A stretch of DNA of 64,000 bases from Tropicibacter alexandrii (GCF_003667315.2 NZ_RCTZ02000003.1:308564-372563); one strand, 5' to 3'. Counted from the first letter of the stretch, positions 40,697 through 51,623 are shown. The notes: a model not told the origin generated them from the sequence alone. A program made the numbers and translations.

Positions 40697-42129
40697 TGCT
40701 CTGGACATCGGACGAGGCGGTTGAAGCCACCGGGGGCCGCGCGCTGGCCCCTTTCGCGGTCTCCGGCGTGTCGATCGACACCCGCACCATCGAAAAGGGC
40801 GATTTGTTCGTGGCCCTGAAAGCTGCGCGCGACGGGCATGACTTCGTCGCGCAGGCGTTGAAGGCCGGGGCGGGCGCGGCGCTGGTCAGCCGCATCCCCG
40901 AGGGCGTGCCAGACGACGCCCCCTTGCTGCTGGTCGACGATGTCTTGCAGGGGCTGGAGGCCTTGGGCCGCGCCGCTCGCGCCCGGACGCGGGCCAAGGT
41001 GGTCGCGGTGACCGGTTCGGTCGGCAAAACGTCGACCAAGGAGATGCTGCGCACCGTTCTGGGCGGGCAGGGCACGGTCCATGCCGCCGAGAAGAGCTAC
41101 AACAACCATTGGGGCGTGCCGTTGACGCTGGCCCGGATGCCGCGTGACGTGGATTTCGCCGTGATCGAGATCGGCATGAACCATCCGGGCGAGATATCGC
41201 CGCTGGCGCGGATGGCGCGCCCGCATGTGGCCATGGTGACCATCGTCGCCCCGGCGCACCTTGCGGCCTTCGACAGCATCGAAGGCATCGCGCGCGAGAA
41301 GGCCGCGATCTTCGACGGGTTGGAGCCGGGCGGCGTCGCCGTCTACAATGGCGACCTCGCGGTCAGCCCGATCCTTGCCGCTGCGGCCGAGGCGAAAGCG
41401 TCGCAGGCCATCTCGTTCGGCGAGAGCGTAGGCACGCATCACCGCGTCACCGAGGTGACGATCCACGACACCTGCACCGTTGCGCAAGGCCGGGCCTGGC
41501 GGTCGCCGATCCTGTACAAGGTCATGGTGCCGGGCCGTCACTTTGCCGTGAACGCCATGGGCGTTCTGGCGGTCGTGCATGCGCTGGGACGGGACCGGGC
41601 GCTGGCGATCACGTCGCTGGCGCAATGGAATGCCGGGGCGGGGCGCGGCCTGCGGGAACGGATTCAGCTGGACACCGTCGACACGCGCCAGACGGTCGAA
41701 TTGATCGACGACGCCTATAATGCCAACCCGGCCAGCGTCGCGGCCGCGCTCGAGGTGCTGGCGGCGGCGATGCCGACGGATGGCGTGGGACGTATCTCCA
41801 AGGGGCGACGGATCGCTTATCTCGGTGACATGAAGGAATTGGGCGCCGCCGAGCAGCAATTACACCGCGACATCGCTGCCCTGCCTGCGGTCGAGCAGAT
41901 CGACGTGGTGCATTGCATCGGCCCGCTGATGCGCGAGATGTGGCTGGCCTTGCCAGAGCACAAGCGCGGTCACTGGACCGAGACATCCGAGAAGATGGCA
42001 GGGCGGGTCGTGCATGATCTCGATTCCGGCGATGTTGTGCTGGCCAAGGGCTCGCTCAGCATGGGGGTGGGGCGCGTGGTTGACGCGATCCGCAAAATGC
42101 GCCAAGCCCCCGCGGATGTGGACGGGTAG
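40696..42129 (+). CDS. murF: UDP-MurNAc-tripeptide:D-Ala-D-Ala ligase MurF
   Basis: A 477-residue Mur ligase completing the pentapeptide. It has the N-terminal SIDTRTIEKGDLFVALKAARDGHDF segment, P-loop VTGSVGKTSTKEML at about 109, and the YNANP motif (DDAYNANPAS) conserved in MurF. GTG 40693 is an alternative start. It ends 9 bases before mraY, so the genes are in one operon. Confidence 0.96.
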   Translation: MLWTSDEAVEATGGRALAPFAVSGVSIDTRTIEKGDLFVALKAARDGHDFVAQALKAGAGAALVSRIPEGVPDDAPLLLVDDVLQGLEALGRAARARTRAKVVAVTGSVGKTSTKEMLRTVLGGQGTVHAAEKSYNNHWGVPLTLARMPRDVDFAVIEIGMNHPGEISPLARMARPHVAMVTIVAPAHLAAFDSIEGIAREKAAIFDGLEPGGVAVYNGDLAVSPILAAAAEAKASQAISFGESVGTHHRVTEVTIHDTCTVAQGRAWRSPILYKVMVPGRHFAVNAMGVLAVVHALGRDRALAITSLAQWNAGAGRGLRERIQLDTVDTRQTVELIDDAYNANPASVAAALEVLAAAMPTDGVGRISKGRRIAYLGDMKELGAAEQQLHRDIAALPAVEQIDVVHCIGPLMREMWLALPEHKRGHWTETSEKMAGRVVHDLDSGDVVLAKGSLSMGVGRVVDAIRKMRQAPADVDG

Positions 42130-42138
42130 GAGCGGACC

Positions 42139-43221
42139 ATGCTTTTCTGGTTGACCGAACTGAGCGACGGTGGCGATTTTTTCAACCTTTTCAGGTATAT
42201 CACCTTTCGCGCTGGCGGGGCTTTCCTGACCGCGCTGGTGTTTGGTTTCCTGTTCGGGGTGCCGCTGATCAATGTCTTGCGGCGCACGCAGGGCAAGGGG
42301 CAGCCGATCCGCACCGATGGGCCCGAGGGGCATTTCGTCAAGGCGGGCACGCCCACCATGGGCGGGCTACTCATCATCGGGGCGCTTGTGACCTCGACCC
42401 TGCTTTGGGCGCGGCTGGACAACCCGTTTGTCTGGATGGTGCTGTTCGTGACCATCGCCTATGCGCTGATCGGCTTTGCCGATGACTATGCCAAGGTGTC
42501 CAAGCAGAACACCGATGGTGTCTCGGGCAAGGTGCGGCTGTTGCTGGGGTTCATCATCGCCGGGGTCGCGGGGTTCTGGGCGGCGCATTATCACCCGGCG
42601 GAGCTGAGCTATAACCTCGCGCTGCCGATCTTCAAGGACACGCTGATCTACATGTCGTGGCTGTTCATCCCGTTTGCGATGATCGTGATCGTGGGCTCGG
42701 CCAATGCGGTGAACCTGACGGATGGCCTCGACGGGCTGGCGATCATGCCGGTGATGATCGCGACCTCGACGCTGGGGATCATCGCCTATGCGGTGGGCCG
42801 CGTGGACTTTACCGAATATCTCGACGTGCATTACGTGCCGGGGACGGGGGAAATCCTTGTCTTCGCGGCGGGCGTGGTCGGCGGCGGTTTGGGATTCCTA
42901 TGGTACAACGCGCCGCCGGCGGCCGTGTTCATGGGCGATACCGGGTCGCTGGCTTTGGGCGGCGCCTTGGGGGCGATTGCCGTGGCGACCAAGCACGAAT
43001 TGGTGCTGGGCATCGTCGGCGGGCTCTTCGTGGTCGAGGCGCTGTCGGTGATCATTCAGGTGCTGTATTTCAAGCGCACGGGCAAGCGCGTCTTCCTGAT
43101 GGCGCCGATCCACCACCACTATGAGAAGAAGGGCTGGGCCGAGCCGCAGATCGTGATCCGGTTCTGGATCATCTCGTTGATACTGGCGATGATCGGCCTT
43201 GCCACGCTGAAGGTGCGCTGA
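42139..43221 (+). CDS. mraY: phospho-MurNAc-pentapeptide transferase MraY
   Basis: A 360-residue polytopic membrane enzyme with about ten helices. It transfers phospho-MurNAc-pentapeptide to undecaprenyl phosphate, making lipid I. Signature blocks are [25 protein letters not shown] (catalytic aspartates), [13 protein letters not shown] and the late [14 protein letters not shown] 179-base gap with nothing recognisable separates it from murD. Confidence 0.97.
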   Translation: MLFWLTELSDGGDFFNLFRYITFRAGGAFLTALVFGFLFGVPLINVLRRTQGKGQPIRTDGPEGHFVKAGTPTMGGLLIIGALVTSTLLWARLDNPFVWMVLFVTIAYALIGFADDYAKVSKQNTDGVSGKVRLLLGFIIAGVAGFWAAHYHPAELSYNLALPIFKDTLIYMSWLFIPFAMIVIVGSANAVNLTDGLDGLAIMPVMIATSTLGIIAYAVGRVDFTEYLDVHYVPGTGEILVFAAGVVGGGLGFLWYNAPPAAVFMGDTGSLALGGALGAIAVATKHELVLGIVGGLFVVEALSVIIQVLYFKRTGKRVFLMAPIHHHYEKKGWAEPQIVIRFWIISLILAMIGLATLKVR

Positions 43222-43400
43222 GCAGGCGGTGATCCAAAGGGGCGCGCTGACGCGCGCGCTTTATGTCTCGGCTTCGGGCTGCGCCCTGCGCCTCGGGTGG
43301 GCGCGCGGGGCGGGGGGTGCGCGTCGTGTCGGCGGCATGCTTGTGGCGGATGGCGGGACATGGGTATTTTGACCAAGAAGAAACACCGAAGGGGTGAGGC

Positions 43401-44795
43401 ATGATACCAGTGTCGGGGTTTGACGGGGCGGTTGTTGGCGTTCTTGGGCTGGGCCGGTCGGGCCTGTCGGCGGCGCGGGCCTTGCGGGCCGGGGGCGCGG
43501 AGGTTCTGGTTTGGGATGATACGCCGGCGGCGCGGGAGCGGGCTGAGGGTGAAGGGTTCGAAGCGGTCGATCTGGTGCGGGCGATGGAGCGGTTGGCCTG
43601 TCTGGTCGTCTCGCCCGGCATTCCGCATCTGTATCCCGCGCCGAACCCTGTGATCGCCGCGGCCCTGGAGGCTGGTGTTCCGGTGGACAACGATATCGGC
43701 CTGTTCTTCCGATCGCTTGGTGCGGGCTGGGACATGTATGACCGCGCGCCCAAGGTGGTCTGCGTGACCGGGTCGAACGGCAAGTCGACCACCTCGGCCT
43801 TGATCCACCACATCCTGAGTGCCTCGGGGCGCGAAAGCCAGTTGGCGGGCAATATCGGGCGCGGGGTGCTGGATATCGACGCGCCCGGCGATGGCGGGAT
43901 CGTGGTGCTGGAGTTGTCATCTTACCAGACCGATCTGGCGCGGGCTTTGACGCCGGATGTGGCCGTGTTCACCAACCTCTCGCCGGACCACCTGGACCGG
44001 CATGCGGGATTGGGCGGTTATTTCGCGGCCAAGCGGCGTTTGTTCGCCGAGGGTGGGCCGGATCGCGCTGTGATCGGCGTGGACGAGGTCGAGGGGCGTT
44101 TCCTCGCCGGGCAGTTGGCCGAGGGGCGCGCCGATGACCGGGTGATCCGGGTGTCGTCGGGGCGCAAGCTGAGCGGGCCGGGCTGGATGGTGTTCGCGCG
44201 CAAGGGGTTCCTGACGGAATGGCGCAAGGGCAAGCAGATCGCGTCGATCGACCTGCGCGAGATCAAGGGGTTGCCGGGCGCGCATAATCATCAGAACGCC
44301 TGTGCGGCTTTTGCCGCCTGCCGGGCGCTTGGGCTTGGCCCTCGCGATATCGAGGCGGGATTGCGGTCCTATGAGGGGCTGCCGCATCGCTCGCAGCTGA
44401 TCGCCGAGCGCGAGGGCATCCGCTTTGTCAATGACAGCAAGGCGACCAATGTGGACAGCGCGCTGAAGGCCTTGCAGGCCTTTGACCGGGTGCGCTGGGT
44501 CTGTGGCGGCTTGATGAAGGATGGCGGGCTGGAGGGGCTTGCGGCGGGGCTGCCTAACGTCGTCAAGGCCTATGTGATCGGCCGCGAACCCGAAGGGTTT
44601 GCGCTGGGGCTGCCGGGGGTCGAGGCCGAGATTTGCGGCGACATGGCGACCGCCGTGGAGCGGGCGGTCGCGGATGTGCAGCCGGGCGAGGTGGTGCTGC
44701 TTGCGCCGGCGGCGGCGAGTTTCGACCAGTATGACAATTTCGAAAAGCGCGGCGAGGATTTTACCTTGAAAGTGCGCGCGGCCTTGGGCCTGTGA
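43401..44795 (+). CDS. murD: UDP-MurNAc-L-Ala:D-glutamate ligase MurD
   Basis: A 464-residue Mur ligase adding D-glutamate. N-terminal Rossmann-like [19 protein letters not shown]-loop [14 protein letters not shown] at about 121, ELSSYQTD, then NDSKATN and the C-terminal [22 protein letters not shown] typical of MurD. It overlaps the following acetyltransferase gene by 4 bases, unlike the usual direct run into ftsW. Confidence 0.96.
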   Translation: MIPVSGFDGAVVGVLGLGRSGLSAARALRAGGAEVLVWDDTPAARERAEGEGFEAVDLVRAMERLACLVVSPGIPHLYPAPNPVIAAALEAGVPVDNDIGLFFRSLGAGWDMYDRAPKVVCVTGSNGKSTTSALIHHILSASGRESQLAGNIGRGVLDIDAPGDGGIVVLELSSYQTDLARALTPDVAVFTNLSPDHLDRHAGLGGYFAAKRRLFAEGGPDRAVIGVDEVEGRFLAGQLAEGRADDRVIRVSSGRKLSGPGWMVFARKGFLTEWRKGKQIASIDLREIKGLPGAHNHQNACAAFAACRALGLGPRDIEAGLRSYEGLPHRSQLIAEREGIRFVNDSKATNVDSALKALQAFDRVRWVCGGLMKDGGLEGLAAGLPNVVKAYVIGREPEGFALGLPGVEAEICGDMATAVERAVADVQPGEVVLLAPAAASFDQYDNFEKRGEDFTLKVRAALGL

Positions 44796-45280
44796 CGCGT
44801 TTGCGGCGGTTGGAGGCGCGGGATATCCCGGCCTTTCTCGCCTATCGCGGCGATCCGGACGTGGCGCGCTACCAGTCGTGGGAGCCGATGGATGCGGGCG
44901 AGGCCGGGCGCATGATTGCGCATATGGCCGAGGTCGAGCTGTTCAGGCCGGGGCGGTGGACGCAGCTGGGGATCGCCGATGCGGCGGATCAGCTGATCGG
45001 GGATATGGGGCTGTTCCTGTCCGAGGACGGGCGCGAGGTCGAGTTGGGCATCACGCTGGCCCGTGGCGCGCAAGGCAAGGGGCATGCCGGTGCGGCGATG
45101 CGGCAGGCGTTGGATCTGGTCTGGGCGCAGACCGGGGCGGCGCGGGTTCTGGGGATTTGCGACGTCAGGAATGCGGCGTCCCTGCGGCTGTTGGCGCGGG
45201 TCGGTTTTGTCGAAGGCTGGCGCGAGGTGACGGATGGGGTCGAAGAGGTCTTTCACGTCATGGAGCGTTACAGAAAGTAG
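44792..45280 (+). CDS. GNAT family N-acetyltransferase (RimJ/RimL-like)
   Basis: A 162-residue acetyltransferase: [28 protein letters not shown] at the N-terminus, acetyl-CoA loop [16 protein letters not shown] at about 90-105 (pattern QGKGHA), and the late [19 protein letters not shown] motif of RimJ/RimL enzymes. Substrate unknown. It starts inside the murD stop (GTGA), so it is cotranscribed with murD, and its stop codon lies in a perfect 26-bp palindrome shared with the convergent flavoprotein gene. Confidence 0.88.
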   Translation: MTRLRRLEARDIPAFLAYRGDPDVARYQSWEPMDAGEAGRMIAHMAEVELFRPGRWTQLGIADAADQLIGDMGLFLSEDGREVELGITLARGAQGKGHAGAAMRQALDLVWAQTGAARVLGICDVRNAASLRLLARVGFVEGWREVTDGVEEVFHVMERYRK

Positions 45281-45302
45281 GATGGGTGATCACCCATCCT
45301 AC
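45277..45302. terminator. perfect 26-bp palindrome containing both convergent stop codons
   Basis: Arms GTAGGATGGGTGA and TCACCCATCCTAC have no spacer. The TAG at 45278-45280 ends the GNAT gene, and the CTA at 45299-45301 is the stop of the minus-strand gene. It probably acts as a bidirectional terminator. Related copies lie at 57661-57759 and 62008-62032. Confidence 0.7.
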
Positions 45303-46480
45303 CCCAGTTTTTCCCGGATCGCCTGACCTGCGGCCCAGCCCGACGACCACGCCCATTGGAAATTGTACCCGCCCAGCCAGCCGGTCACGTCCACCGCCTC
45401 GCCGATCGCGTACAGGCCGGGAACCTGCGTGCTTTCCATCGATTTCGAGGACAGGCCCGTGGTTGCGATACCGCCCAGCGTGACCTCTGCGGTGCGATAG
45501 CCTTCGGTGCCGCCCGGTTTCAGACCCCAGCGATGCAAGCTGTCCGACAGCGCGTCGATGCGCTTGTCGGAAAGATCGGCGAGGTTGCCGGTCAGGTCGA
45601 CCTCGGCGGCAAGGAAGTCGACCAGCCGCGCGGGCAGATGAAAGCCCAGCTCCGTGGTCAGCGATCGTTTTCCATGCTGGCCGCGCTGCGCTTTCAGCAG
45701 GCCGGCCAGATCGGTCCCGGGCAGCAGGTCGACGACCACTGTCTCGCCCTCGCGCCAGTAGCTGGACAATTGCAGCACCGCCGGGCCCGACAGGCCGCGA
45801 TGGGTGAACAAAAGCGCCTCGTCGAAACTGGCGCGGTCGTTGGACAGGCGCGCAGGAGTTGCCACACCCGAGATCGGCGCAAAGCGTTTTTCGAAGGTGA
45901 AAGGCACCAGCGCCGGACGTGTTTCGGTCAGGTCATGGCCGAATTGCCGTGCGATGTCATAGGCGAGGCCCGTCGCCCCCATCTTGGGGATGGACTTGCC
46001 GCCGGTGGCCAGCACGAGGTTGCGGGCCTGCACCGTCACCGTCCGGCCCTCGCGGTCGAGCCGGGCGGTGAACAGCCCGTCCGCATGGGTCAATTCGCGC
46101 AGCGAGGTCTGCAGCCACAGCTCCGCCCCCGCTTGCACCAGTTCCTCACGCAGCATGTCCACGATCTGCGTGGCCTTGTCGTCGCAAAACAGCTGGCCCA
46201 GCGTCTTTTCATGCCACGCGATGCCATGGCGCGAGACCAGTTCGATGAAGTCCCACTGGGTATACCGGCTCAGCGCGCTTTTATGAAAATGCGGGTTTTC
46301 GCCGAGGTAATTCTTGGGCTCGGCATACATGTTGGTGAAGTTGCAGCGTCCGCCCCCGGAGATGCGGATCTTTTCGCCCGGCATGCGGGCGTGATCGATC
46401 ACGATCGTGCCGGGACCGGTCTGCGCGGCGGCCATCATGCCGGCAGCACCGGCGCCAAGGATCAGGCAATGTGTCAACAT
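45299..46480 (-). CDS. HI0933/YhiN-family FAD-dependent oxidoreductase
   Basis: A 393-residue flavoprotein. N-terminal FAD-binding CLILGAGAAGMMAA at about 5-18, then the family motif GEKIRISGGGRCNFTN at about 35-50, NLVLATGGKSIPKMGATG near 153, and the C-terminal GLYAIGEAVDVTGWLGGYNFQWAWSSG region that closes the FAD site. Family members include YhiN and BaiN-type reductases; substrate here is unknown. It lies opposite to the dcw genes, an insertion between murD and ftsW, and its stop sits in the shared palindrome. Confidence 0.92.
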   Translation of the reverse strand: MLTHCLILGAGAAGMMAAAQTGPGTIVIDHARMPGEKIRISGGGRCNFTNMYAEPKNYLGENPHFHKSALSRYTQWDFIELVSRHGIAWHEKTLGQLFCDDKATQIVDMLREELVQAGAELWLQTSLRELTHADGLFTARLDREGRTVTVQARNLVLATGGKSIPKMGATGLAYDIARQFGHDLTETRPALVPFTFEKRFAPISGVATPARLSNDRASFDEALLFTHRGLSGPAVLQLSSYWREGETVVVDLLPGTDLAGLLKAQRGQHGKRSLTTELGFHLPARLVDFLAAEVDLTGNLADLSDKRIDALSDSLHRWGLKPGGTEGYRTAEVTLGGIATTGLSSKSMESTQVPGLYAIGEAVDVTGWLGGYNFQWAWSSGWAAGQAIREKLG

Positions 46481-46606
46481 GCCCGCCCGATAGGCGGAAT
46501 GACCGCGCTTTGCCAGCCTTTTCCCGACTTCGCGGCGTTAACCCAAAACCATTTGGAGCTTTGCCGATCTTGCACCTATGCTCGCGCAACTGGACGAGGC
46601 GCGGGC

Positions 46607-47179
46607 ATGGAGCTGAACAAGGCAGTTGCATTGGGGCATCTGAGCGAGGTCATGATGACGACCTCCGACCCGGTGCGGCTGTGTCACACCGTCATCGATC
46701 ACCTTTACAACCATTTGGGCTATCGTCGCTGCGCCTTCTTGCTGCGGCGCGATGGCGCGAGCCCGTTGCAGGTCTATCACCGGTGTCCGGGCACCATGAC
46801 ACCGGACCAACAGCTGCTCGAGGCGCGTCGGGTGAACCGCCTCTTGCAGAGCGCCAAGGGTGGTGTGCTGGACCACGTGACGGCGTCGCGCCGTGGTATC
46901 GTCGTCAATGACGTGGACGCGTATCCCGGCTATGTGCGGTCGGATTCATCCATGCGGTCGGAGGCCTGTTTCCCGCTGATGGCCGACGGGGACTGCATCG
47001 GTGTCCTCGATGTCGAAAGCGAGATGCCTTACAAGTTCGAATGGGACGACCACATCATGCTGACAGCGATTGCCGGTCAGATGGGGCAGGTGCTGGCGCG
47101 GCGCTGGTGCGAGGTCGAAACCGGGCTGCGCGAGGCGGCCATCGGGGCCAGCGCCCGCCTGCTGCCGCGACTGGCGTAA
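46607..47179 (+). CDS. GAF domain protein
   Basis: A 190-residue protein that is essentially one GAF domain (about 12-165): LCHTVIDHLYNHLGYRRCAFLLRRDG, then SSMRSEACFPLMADGDCIGVLDVESE and a closing helix. GAF domains bind small molecules or sense redox state; there is no output domain, so it may act by protein contact. Start ATG 46607 follows GAGG. The same frame is open upstream to 45356 only as a shadow of the flavoprotein gene. It precedes ftsW by about 100 bases. Confidence 0.82.
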   Translation: MELNKAVALGHLSEVMMTTSDPVRLCHTVIDHLYNHLGYRRCAFLLRRDGASPLQVYHRCPGTMTPDQQLLEARRVNRLLQSAKGGVLDHVTASRRGIVVNDVDAYPGYVRSDSSMRSEACFPLMADGDCIGVLDVESEMPYKFEWDDHIMLTAIAGQMGQVLARRWCEVETGLREAAIGASARLLPRLA

Positions 47180-47282
47180 GGGCCGTCAAAACTCTGGCCT
47201 GCGGCTTGGCTTTGCGGTAGACTAGGGGCAATGACCCGGCCAAATCGGGCGTTCCGAGGCAGTTTCGAAAGCGGTATTTCCC

Positions 47283-48449
47283 ATGACAGAGATGGTCTAT
47301 GGCACGGTCTCCGTGCGCGACGGCGAGCCGGTTCTCCCGAAGTGGTGGCGGACCGTGGACAAGTGGTCCTTGTCCTGCATCCTGATGTTGTTCGGCACCG
47401 GCATCCTGCTGGGGCTTGCGGCCTCGGTGCCGCTGGCCGAACGCAACGGGCTGGCGCCCTTTCACTACGTGCAACGGCAGGCCTTCTTTGGCGGGCTGGC
47501 GATGGTGGCGCTGTTCCTGACCTCGATGATGACGCCGTTGATGGTGCGACGGCTGGCGGTGGTGGGCTTTCTTGCGGCCTTTGTCGCGCTGGCCTTCCTG
47601 CCGGTGCTGGGCACGGATTTCGGCAAGGGCGCGACGCGGTGGTATTCGCTGGGCTTCGCCTCGGTGCAGCCTTCGGAATTCCTGAAGCCGATGTTCTGCA
47701 TCGCCGCTGCGTGGCTGATGGCGGCGGGGCAGGAGCTGGGCGGACCTCCGGGGCGGACCTATTCCTTCATCATGATGGTGGTGATCGTGATGATGCTGGC
47801 GCTTCAGCCCGACTTTGGCCAAGCCAGCCTGATCCTGTTCGGCTGGGGCGTGATGTGGTTCATCGGCGGCGCGCCGATGCTGCTGCTCATCGGGCTGGCG
47901 GGGCTGGTGGTGATGGGCGGCATGGTGGCCTACAACTCGTCGCAGCACTTTGCCCGCCGCATCGACGGCTTTCTGTCGCCCGAGGTCGATCCGACCACGC
48001 AGCTGGGTTATGCCACGAACGCCATCCAAGAAGGCGGGTTCTTTGGCGTCGGTGTGGGCGAGGGCACGGTGAAATGGTCGCTTCCGGATGCGCATACGGA
48101 TTTCATCATCGCGGTCGCCGCCGAGGAATACGGGCTGGTGCTGGTTCTGGCGATCATCGCGCTTTACACCACCATCGTGGTGCGCAGCTTCATCCGGCTG
48201 ATGCGCGAACGCGATCCCTTCATCCGGCTGGCGGGGACGGGGCTGGCGGCGATGTTCGGCGTGCAGGCGATGATCAACATGGGCGTCGCGGTGCGGTTGC
48301 TGCCCGCTAAGGGCATGACGCTGCCTTTCGTCAGCTATGGCGGCTCCTCGCTGATTGCGGGGGGGATTGCCGTGGGCATGCTGCTGGCCTTCACCCGGGT
48401 GCGTCCGCAGGGCGAGATTGGCGACATCCTGCGCGCCCGCACACGGTGA
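47283..48449 (+). CDS. ftsW: septal peptidoglycan polymerase FtsW
   Basis: A 388-residue SEDS-family glycosyltransferase with about ten membrane helices. Recognisable parts are the LQPDFGQASLIL segment with the catalytic-type aspartate, GFLSPEVDPTTQLGYATNAIQEGG, AAEEYGLVLVL and LLPAKGMTLPFVSYGGSSL. It polymerises lipid II at the septum together with FtsI. A 166-base gap follows before murG. Confidence 0.95.
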   Translation: MTEMVYGTVSVRDGEPVLPKWWRTVDKWSLSCILMLFGTGILLGLAASVPLAERNGLAPFHYVQRQAFFGGLAMVALFLTSMMTPLMVRRLAVVGFLAAFVALAFLPVLGTDFGKGATRWYSLGFASVQPSEFLKPMFCIAAAWLMAAGQELGGPPGRTYSFIMMVVIVMMLALQPDFGQASLILFGWGVMWFIGGAPMLLLIGLAGLVVMGGMVAYNSSQHFARRIDGFLSPEVDPTTQLGYATNAIQEGGFFGVGVGEGTVKWSLPDAHTDFIIAVAAEEYGLVLVLAIIALYTTIVVRSFIRLMRERDPFIRLAGTGLAAMFGVQAMINMGVAVRLLPAKGMTLPFVSYGGSSLIAGGIAVGMLLAFTRVRPQGEIGDILRARTR

Positions 48450-48615
48450 CAGGCACGCGCGAGATGCCCCCGAGCGACACTGATGGCGCGATCGGTCACG
48501 TTAAGGGTGGTAAGTCACGTCCGTGTGAGCAAGGCTTTGCCCGTGGGCGCGCACCCTGATTGCCCCTGTCGAAGGTTTTAGGTAAGGGCGGTTGAACGGT
48601 AGACGGAGAGGAACG

Positions 48616-49743
48616 ATGACACGCAGGCCATTGCTGGTGATGGCGGCAGGCGGCACCGGGGGGCACATGTTCCCCGCGCAGGCGCTGGCCGAGCTGATGC
48701 TGGCGCGCGGCTGGCGCGTGAAGCTGTCCACCGATCCGCGCGGCGCACGCTATGCCGGGGGCTTTCCCGAGGGGGTCGAGATCGAGCAGGTCTCAAGCTC
48801 GACCTTCGCGCGGGGCGGCATCGTGGCCAAGCTGCTGGCACCGTTCTCGATCCTCAAGGGCGTGGTGTCGATGGCGTGGCGCCTGCGGCGGGACCGTCCG
48901 GACGTGGTTGTGGGCTTTGGCGGCTATCCCAGCATTCCGGCGCTGGGGGCGGCGTGGCTGCTGGGCCTGCCACGGATGATCCACGAACAGAACGGCGTGC
49001 TGGGCAAGGTCAACACGGTCTTTGCCACGCGCGTGAACAAGATCGCCTGCGGGACATGGCCCACGGCCCTGCCCGACGGGGTCGAGGGCGTGCATGTGGG
49101 CAACCCGGTGCGTCAAGCTGTGCGAGACCGCGCGGGCGCGGGCTATATCGCGCCGGGGCCGTACCCGATGTCGATGCTGGTGATTGGCGGCTCGCAGGGC
49201 GCGCGCGCCCTGTCGGATATCGTGCCGCCTGCGATTGCGAACCTGCCCTTGGACACGGTGCGCAACCTACGCGTCAGCCATCAGGCCCGCGAAGAGGACC
49301 TTGAGCGCGTCGATACCTATTATGCCGAAAACGGCGTGGCCGCCGATGTGCAGCCGTTCTTCCATGACGTGCCAGAGCGCATGGCCGAGGCGCAGCTGGT
49401 GATCTCGCGCTCGGGCGCGTCGTCGGTGGCGGATATCAGCGTGATCGGCAGGCCGTCGATCCTGATCCCGTACCCCTACGCGGCGGGCGACCACCAGACG
49501 GCGAATGCGCGCGGGCTGGTCGAGGCGGGCGCGGCGATCCGGCTGCCGGAAAGCCAGTTGACGATCGAAAGCCTGACGGACGCGATCTGGGCCATTCTGG
49601 ACAATGAACAAGGGGCCATCCGCATGGCCCATGCGGCGCTGTCGGTGTCAAAACCCGAAGCGGCCGAGGAACTGGGTGCGCTGGTCGAAGAACTGGCGGG
49701 ATACAACAAAAGCGAGGCGGGACATGAAGGATCTGGAACTTGA
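48616..49743 (+). CDS. murG: UDP-GlcNAc:lipid I N-acetylglucosaminyltransferase MurG
   Basis: A 375-residue GT28 enzyme that makes lipid II at the inner membrane. N-terminal [44 protein letters not shown], then [37 protein letters not shown] region with UDP-GlcNAc contacts. Start ATG 48616 follows GGAGAGG; the upstream ATG at 48592 lacks such a signal. It overlaps murC by about 20 bases. Confidence 0.96.
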   Translation: MTRRPLLVMAAGGTGGHMFPAQALAELMLARGWRVKLSTDPRGARYAGGFPEGVEIEQVSSSTFARGGIVAKLLAPFSILKGVVSMAWRLRRDRPDVVVGFGGYPSIPALGAAWLLGLPRMIHEQNGVLGKVNTVFATRVNKIACGTWPTALPDGVEGVHVGNPVRQAVRDRAGAGYIAPGPYPMSMLVIGGSQGARALSDIVPPAIANLPLDTVRNLRVSHQAREEDLERVDTYYAENGVAADVQPFFHDVPERMAEAQLVISRSGASSVADISVIGRPSILIPYPYAAGDHQTANARGLVEAGAAIRLPESQLTIESLTDAIWAILDNEQGAIRMAHAALSVSKPEAAEELGALVEELAGYNKSEAGHEGSGT

Positions 49744-51154
49744 GCGGGGCGCACGCATGATCGGGGCGACGAAACTTCCGGGCGATGTGGGGCCGATCCA
49801 CTTTGTCGGCATTGGCGGCATCGGCATGTCGGGCATCGCCGAGGTGCTCTTGAACCACGGCTACGTGGTGCAGGGGTCGGACCTGAAGGCATCCAAGATC
49901 ACCGACCGTCTGGCCGATCTGGGTGCGCATATCTTCGAAGGGCAGCGGGCCGAGAACCTTGAGGCCGCCGAGGTCGTGGTGATCTCATCCGCGATCAAGC
50001 CGGGCAATCCGGAATTGGACGAGGCGCGCCGTCGCGGCCTGCCCGTCGTCCGCCGCGCCGAGATGCTGGCCGAGCTGATGCGCCTGAAATCTAACATCGC
50101 GATTGCGGGCACCCACGGCAAGACGACCACCACGACGATGGTGGCGACGCTGCTGGACAAGGGCAATTTCGACCCGACCGTGGTCAATGGCGGGATCATC
50201 CACGCCTATGGCTCGAACGCGCGGATGGGCGAGGGTGAATGGATGGTAGTCGAGGCGGACGAATCCGACGGCACCTTCAACCGGCTGCCCGCGACCATCG
50301 CCATCGTCACCAATATCGACCCCGAGCATATGGAGCACTGGGGCACGATCGAGAACTTGCGCAAGGGCTTCTACGACTTCGTGTCGAACATCCCGTTTTA
50401 CGGTCTGGCGGTGTGCTGCACCGATCACCCCGAGGTGCAGGCGCTGGTGGGCAAGGTCACGGATCGCCGCGTCGTGACCTATGGCTTCAACGCGCAGGCC
50501 GATGTGCGCGCCGTGAACCTGCGGTATGAGAAGGGCGTGGCGCATTTCGACGTGGCTTTCCAGCAGTCGGACGAGATGATCGCGGGCTGTACGCTGCCGA
50601 TGCCGGGCGATCACAACGTGTCGAACGCGCTGAGCGCCATCGCGGTGGCGCGGCATTTGGGCATGTCGGGCGATGAAATCCGCGCGGCCTTGGCCGGGTT
50701 CGGGGGCGTGAACCGCCGCTTTACCAAGGTGGGCGAGGTGAACGGTGTCACGATCATCGACGATTACGGCCACCACCCGGTCGAGATCGCGGCGGTGTTG
50801 AAGGCCGCCCGTCAGGCCTGTGACGGTCGGGTGATCGCCGTGCACCAGCCGCACCGCTACACCCGCCTGCACCACCATTTCGAGGATTTCTGCACCTGCT
50901 TCAACGAGGCCGATGTGGTGGCGATTGCCGAGGTCTATGCCGCAGGTGAGACTCCCATCGAGGGCGCCTCGCGCGACGATCTGGTCGCCGGTCTGGTGCG
51001 CCACGGCCACCGTCACGCCCGCGCGGTGGACAGCGAGGACGATCTGGAACGTCTGGTCCGCGAACAGGCCCAGCCGGGGGATATGGTCGTGTGTCTGGGG
51101 GCGGGGACGATTTCCGCCTGGGCCAACGGGCTGCCCGCGCGGCTGTCGAAGTAA
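49724..51154 (+). CDS. murC: UDP-MurNAc:L-alanine ligase MurC
   Basis: A 476-residue Mur ligase adding the first stem-peptide residue. [23 protein letters not shown] near the N-terminus, P-loop [12 protein letters not shown] at about 127, [12 protein letters not shown], then [10 protein letters not shown] and [10 protein letters not shown]. Start ATG 49724 lies inside the 3' end of murG; ATG 49757 (466 residues) is also possible. A clear Rho-independent terminator follows at 51173, ending this block of the cluster. Confidence 0.96.
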   Translation: MKDLELERGARMIGATKLPGDVGPIHFVGIGGIGMSGIAEVLLNHGYVVQGSDLKASKITDRLADLGAHIFEGQRAENLEAAEVVVISSAIKPGNPELDEARRRGLPVVRRAEMLAELMRLKSNIAIAGTHGKTTTTTMVATLLDKGNFDPTVVNGGIIHAYGSNARMGEGEWMVVEADESDGTFNRLPATIAIVTNIDPEHMEHWGTIENLRKGFYDFVSNIPFYGLAVCCTDHPEVQALVGKVTDRRVVTYGFNAQADVRAVNLRYEKGVAHFDVAFQQSDEMIAGCTLPMPGDHNVSNALSAIAVARHLGMSGDEIRAALAGFGGVNRRFTKVGEVNGVTIIDDYGHHPVEIAAVLKAARQACDGRVIAVHQPHRYTRLHHHFEDFCTCFNEADVVAIAEVYAAGETPIEGASRDDLVAGLVRHGHRHARAVDSEDDLERLVREQAQPGDMVVCLGAGTISAWANGLPARLSK

Positions 51155-51172
51155 GCGTTTGGAGATGAGGTG

Positions 51173-51199
51173 AAAAGGGCCCCCGCGTGGGGCCTTTTT
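51173..51199 (+). terminator. Rho-independent terminator after murC
   Basis: AAAAG-GGCCCC (from 51173) pairs with GGGGCC-TTTTT (to 51199) around a short CGCGT loop, giving a GC-rich stem ending in a T run. Confidence 0.85.
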
Positions 51200-51623
51200 G
51201 TTTGCGTCGAATGGGTATTTGGAAAGAGAAGAAACAGGGTGTTGCGCTTTGGCGTCAGGCGATTGTTCCAATGGGGGAGGCGCCGTGGCGATGCGATCAT
51301 CCTGACCGGATGGCTGTCGTGACCGGCGGGGGCGCGTTCCGCGTCACGGCGATCTTGCCCAGACGGCGCGGCGGAGGGTCAAGGTGATCCGCGCGGAGGC
51401 CGTGCCCGAGGATGCGCAGGGGCCGACTGGTCCGTTGGTCGCGGACTGGGTAGGGCGCGGGGCGATTGACCATGTTGCGGGTGACACCGCTATCGCCCAT
51501 GAGCGGTGGTGTTGGGCCCTTGGAAAGTTGGGGCATGCCCCCAACCTGCGAGGGCAGGGTGCCGATGATCCAGATCATGGGAGAGCGGACACGCTGCGGT
51601 AATCTGTGGGCGGAGGTGCCTCG
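51200..51623. other. 424 bases without a recognisable gene
   Basis: Short open frames occur on both strands (for example 51384-51602 plus), but none has family motifs, a good ribosome binding site or conserved length. It may hold the promoter of the permease gene or a decayed gene; nothing firmer can be said. Confidence 0.5.

Noticed and set aside
45356..46606. plus-strand frame fused in front of the GAF domain
   Set aside because: This part is antisense to the HI0933-type flavoprotein; the GAF domain has its own ATG with GAGG upstream at 46607.
51384..51602. 72-residue frame between murC and the permease
   Set aside because: Unusual composition, no motifs and no conserved start; possibly a decayed gene but unsupported.
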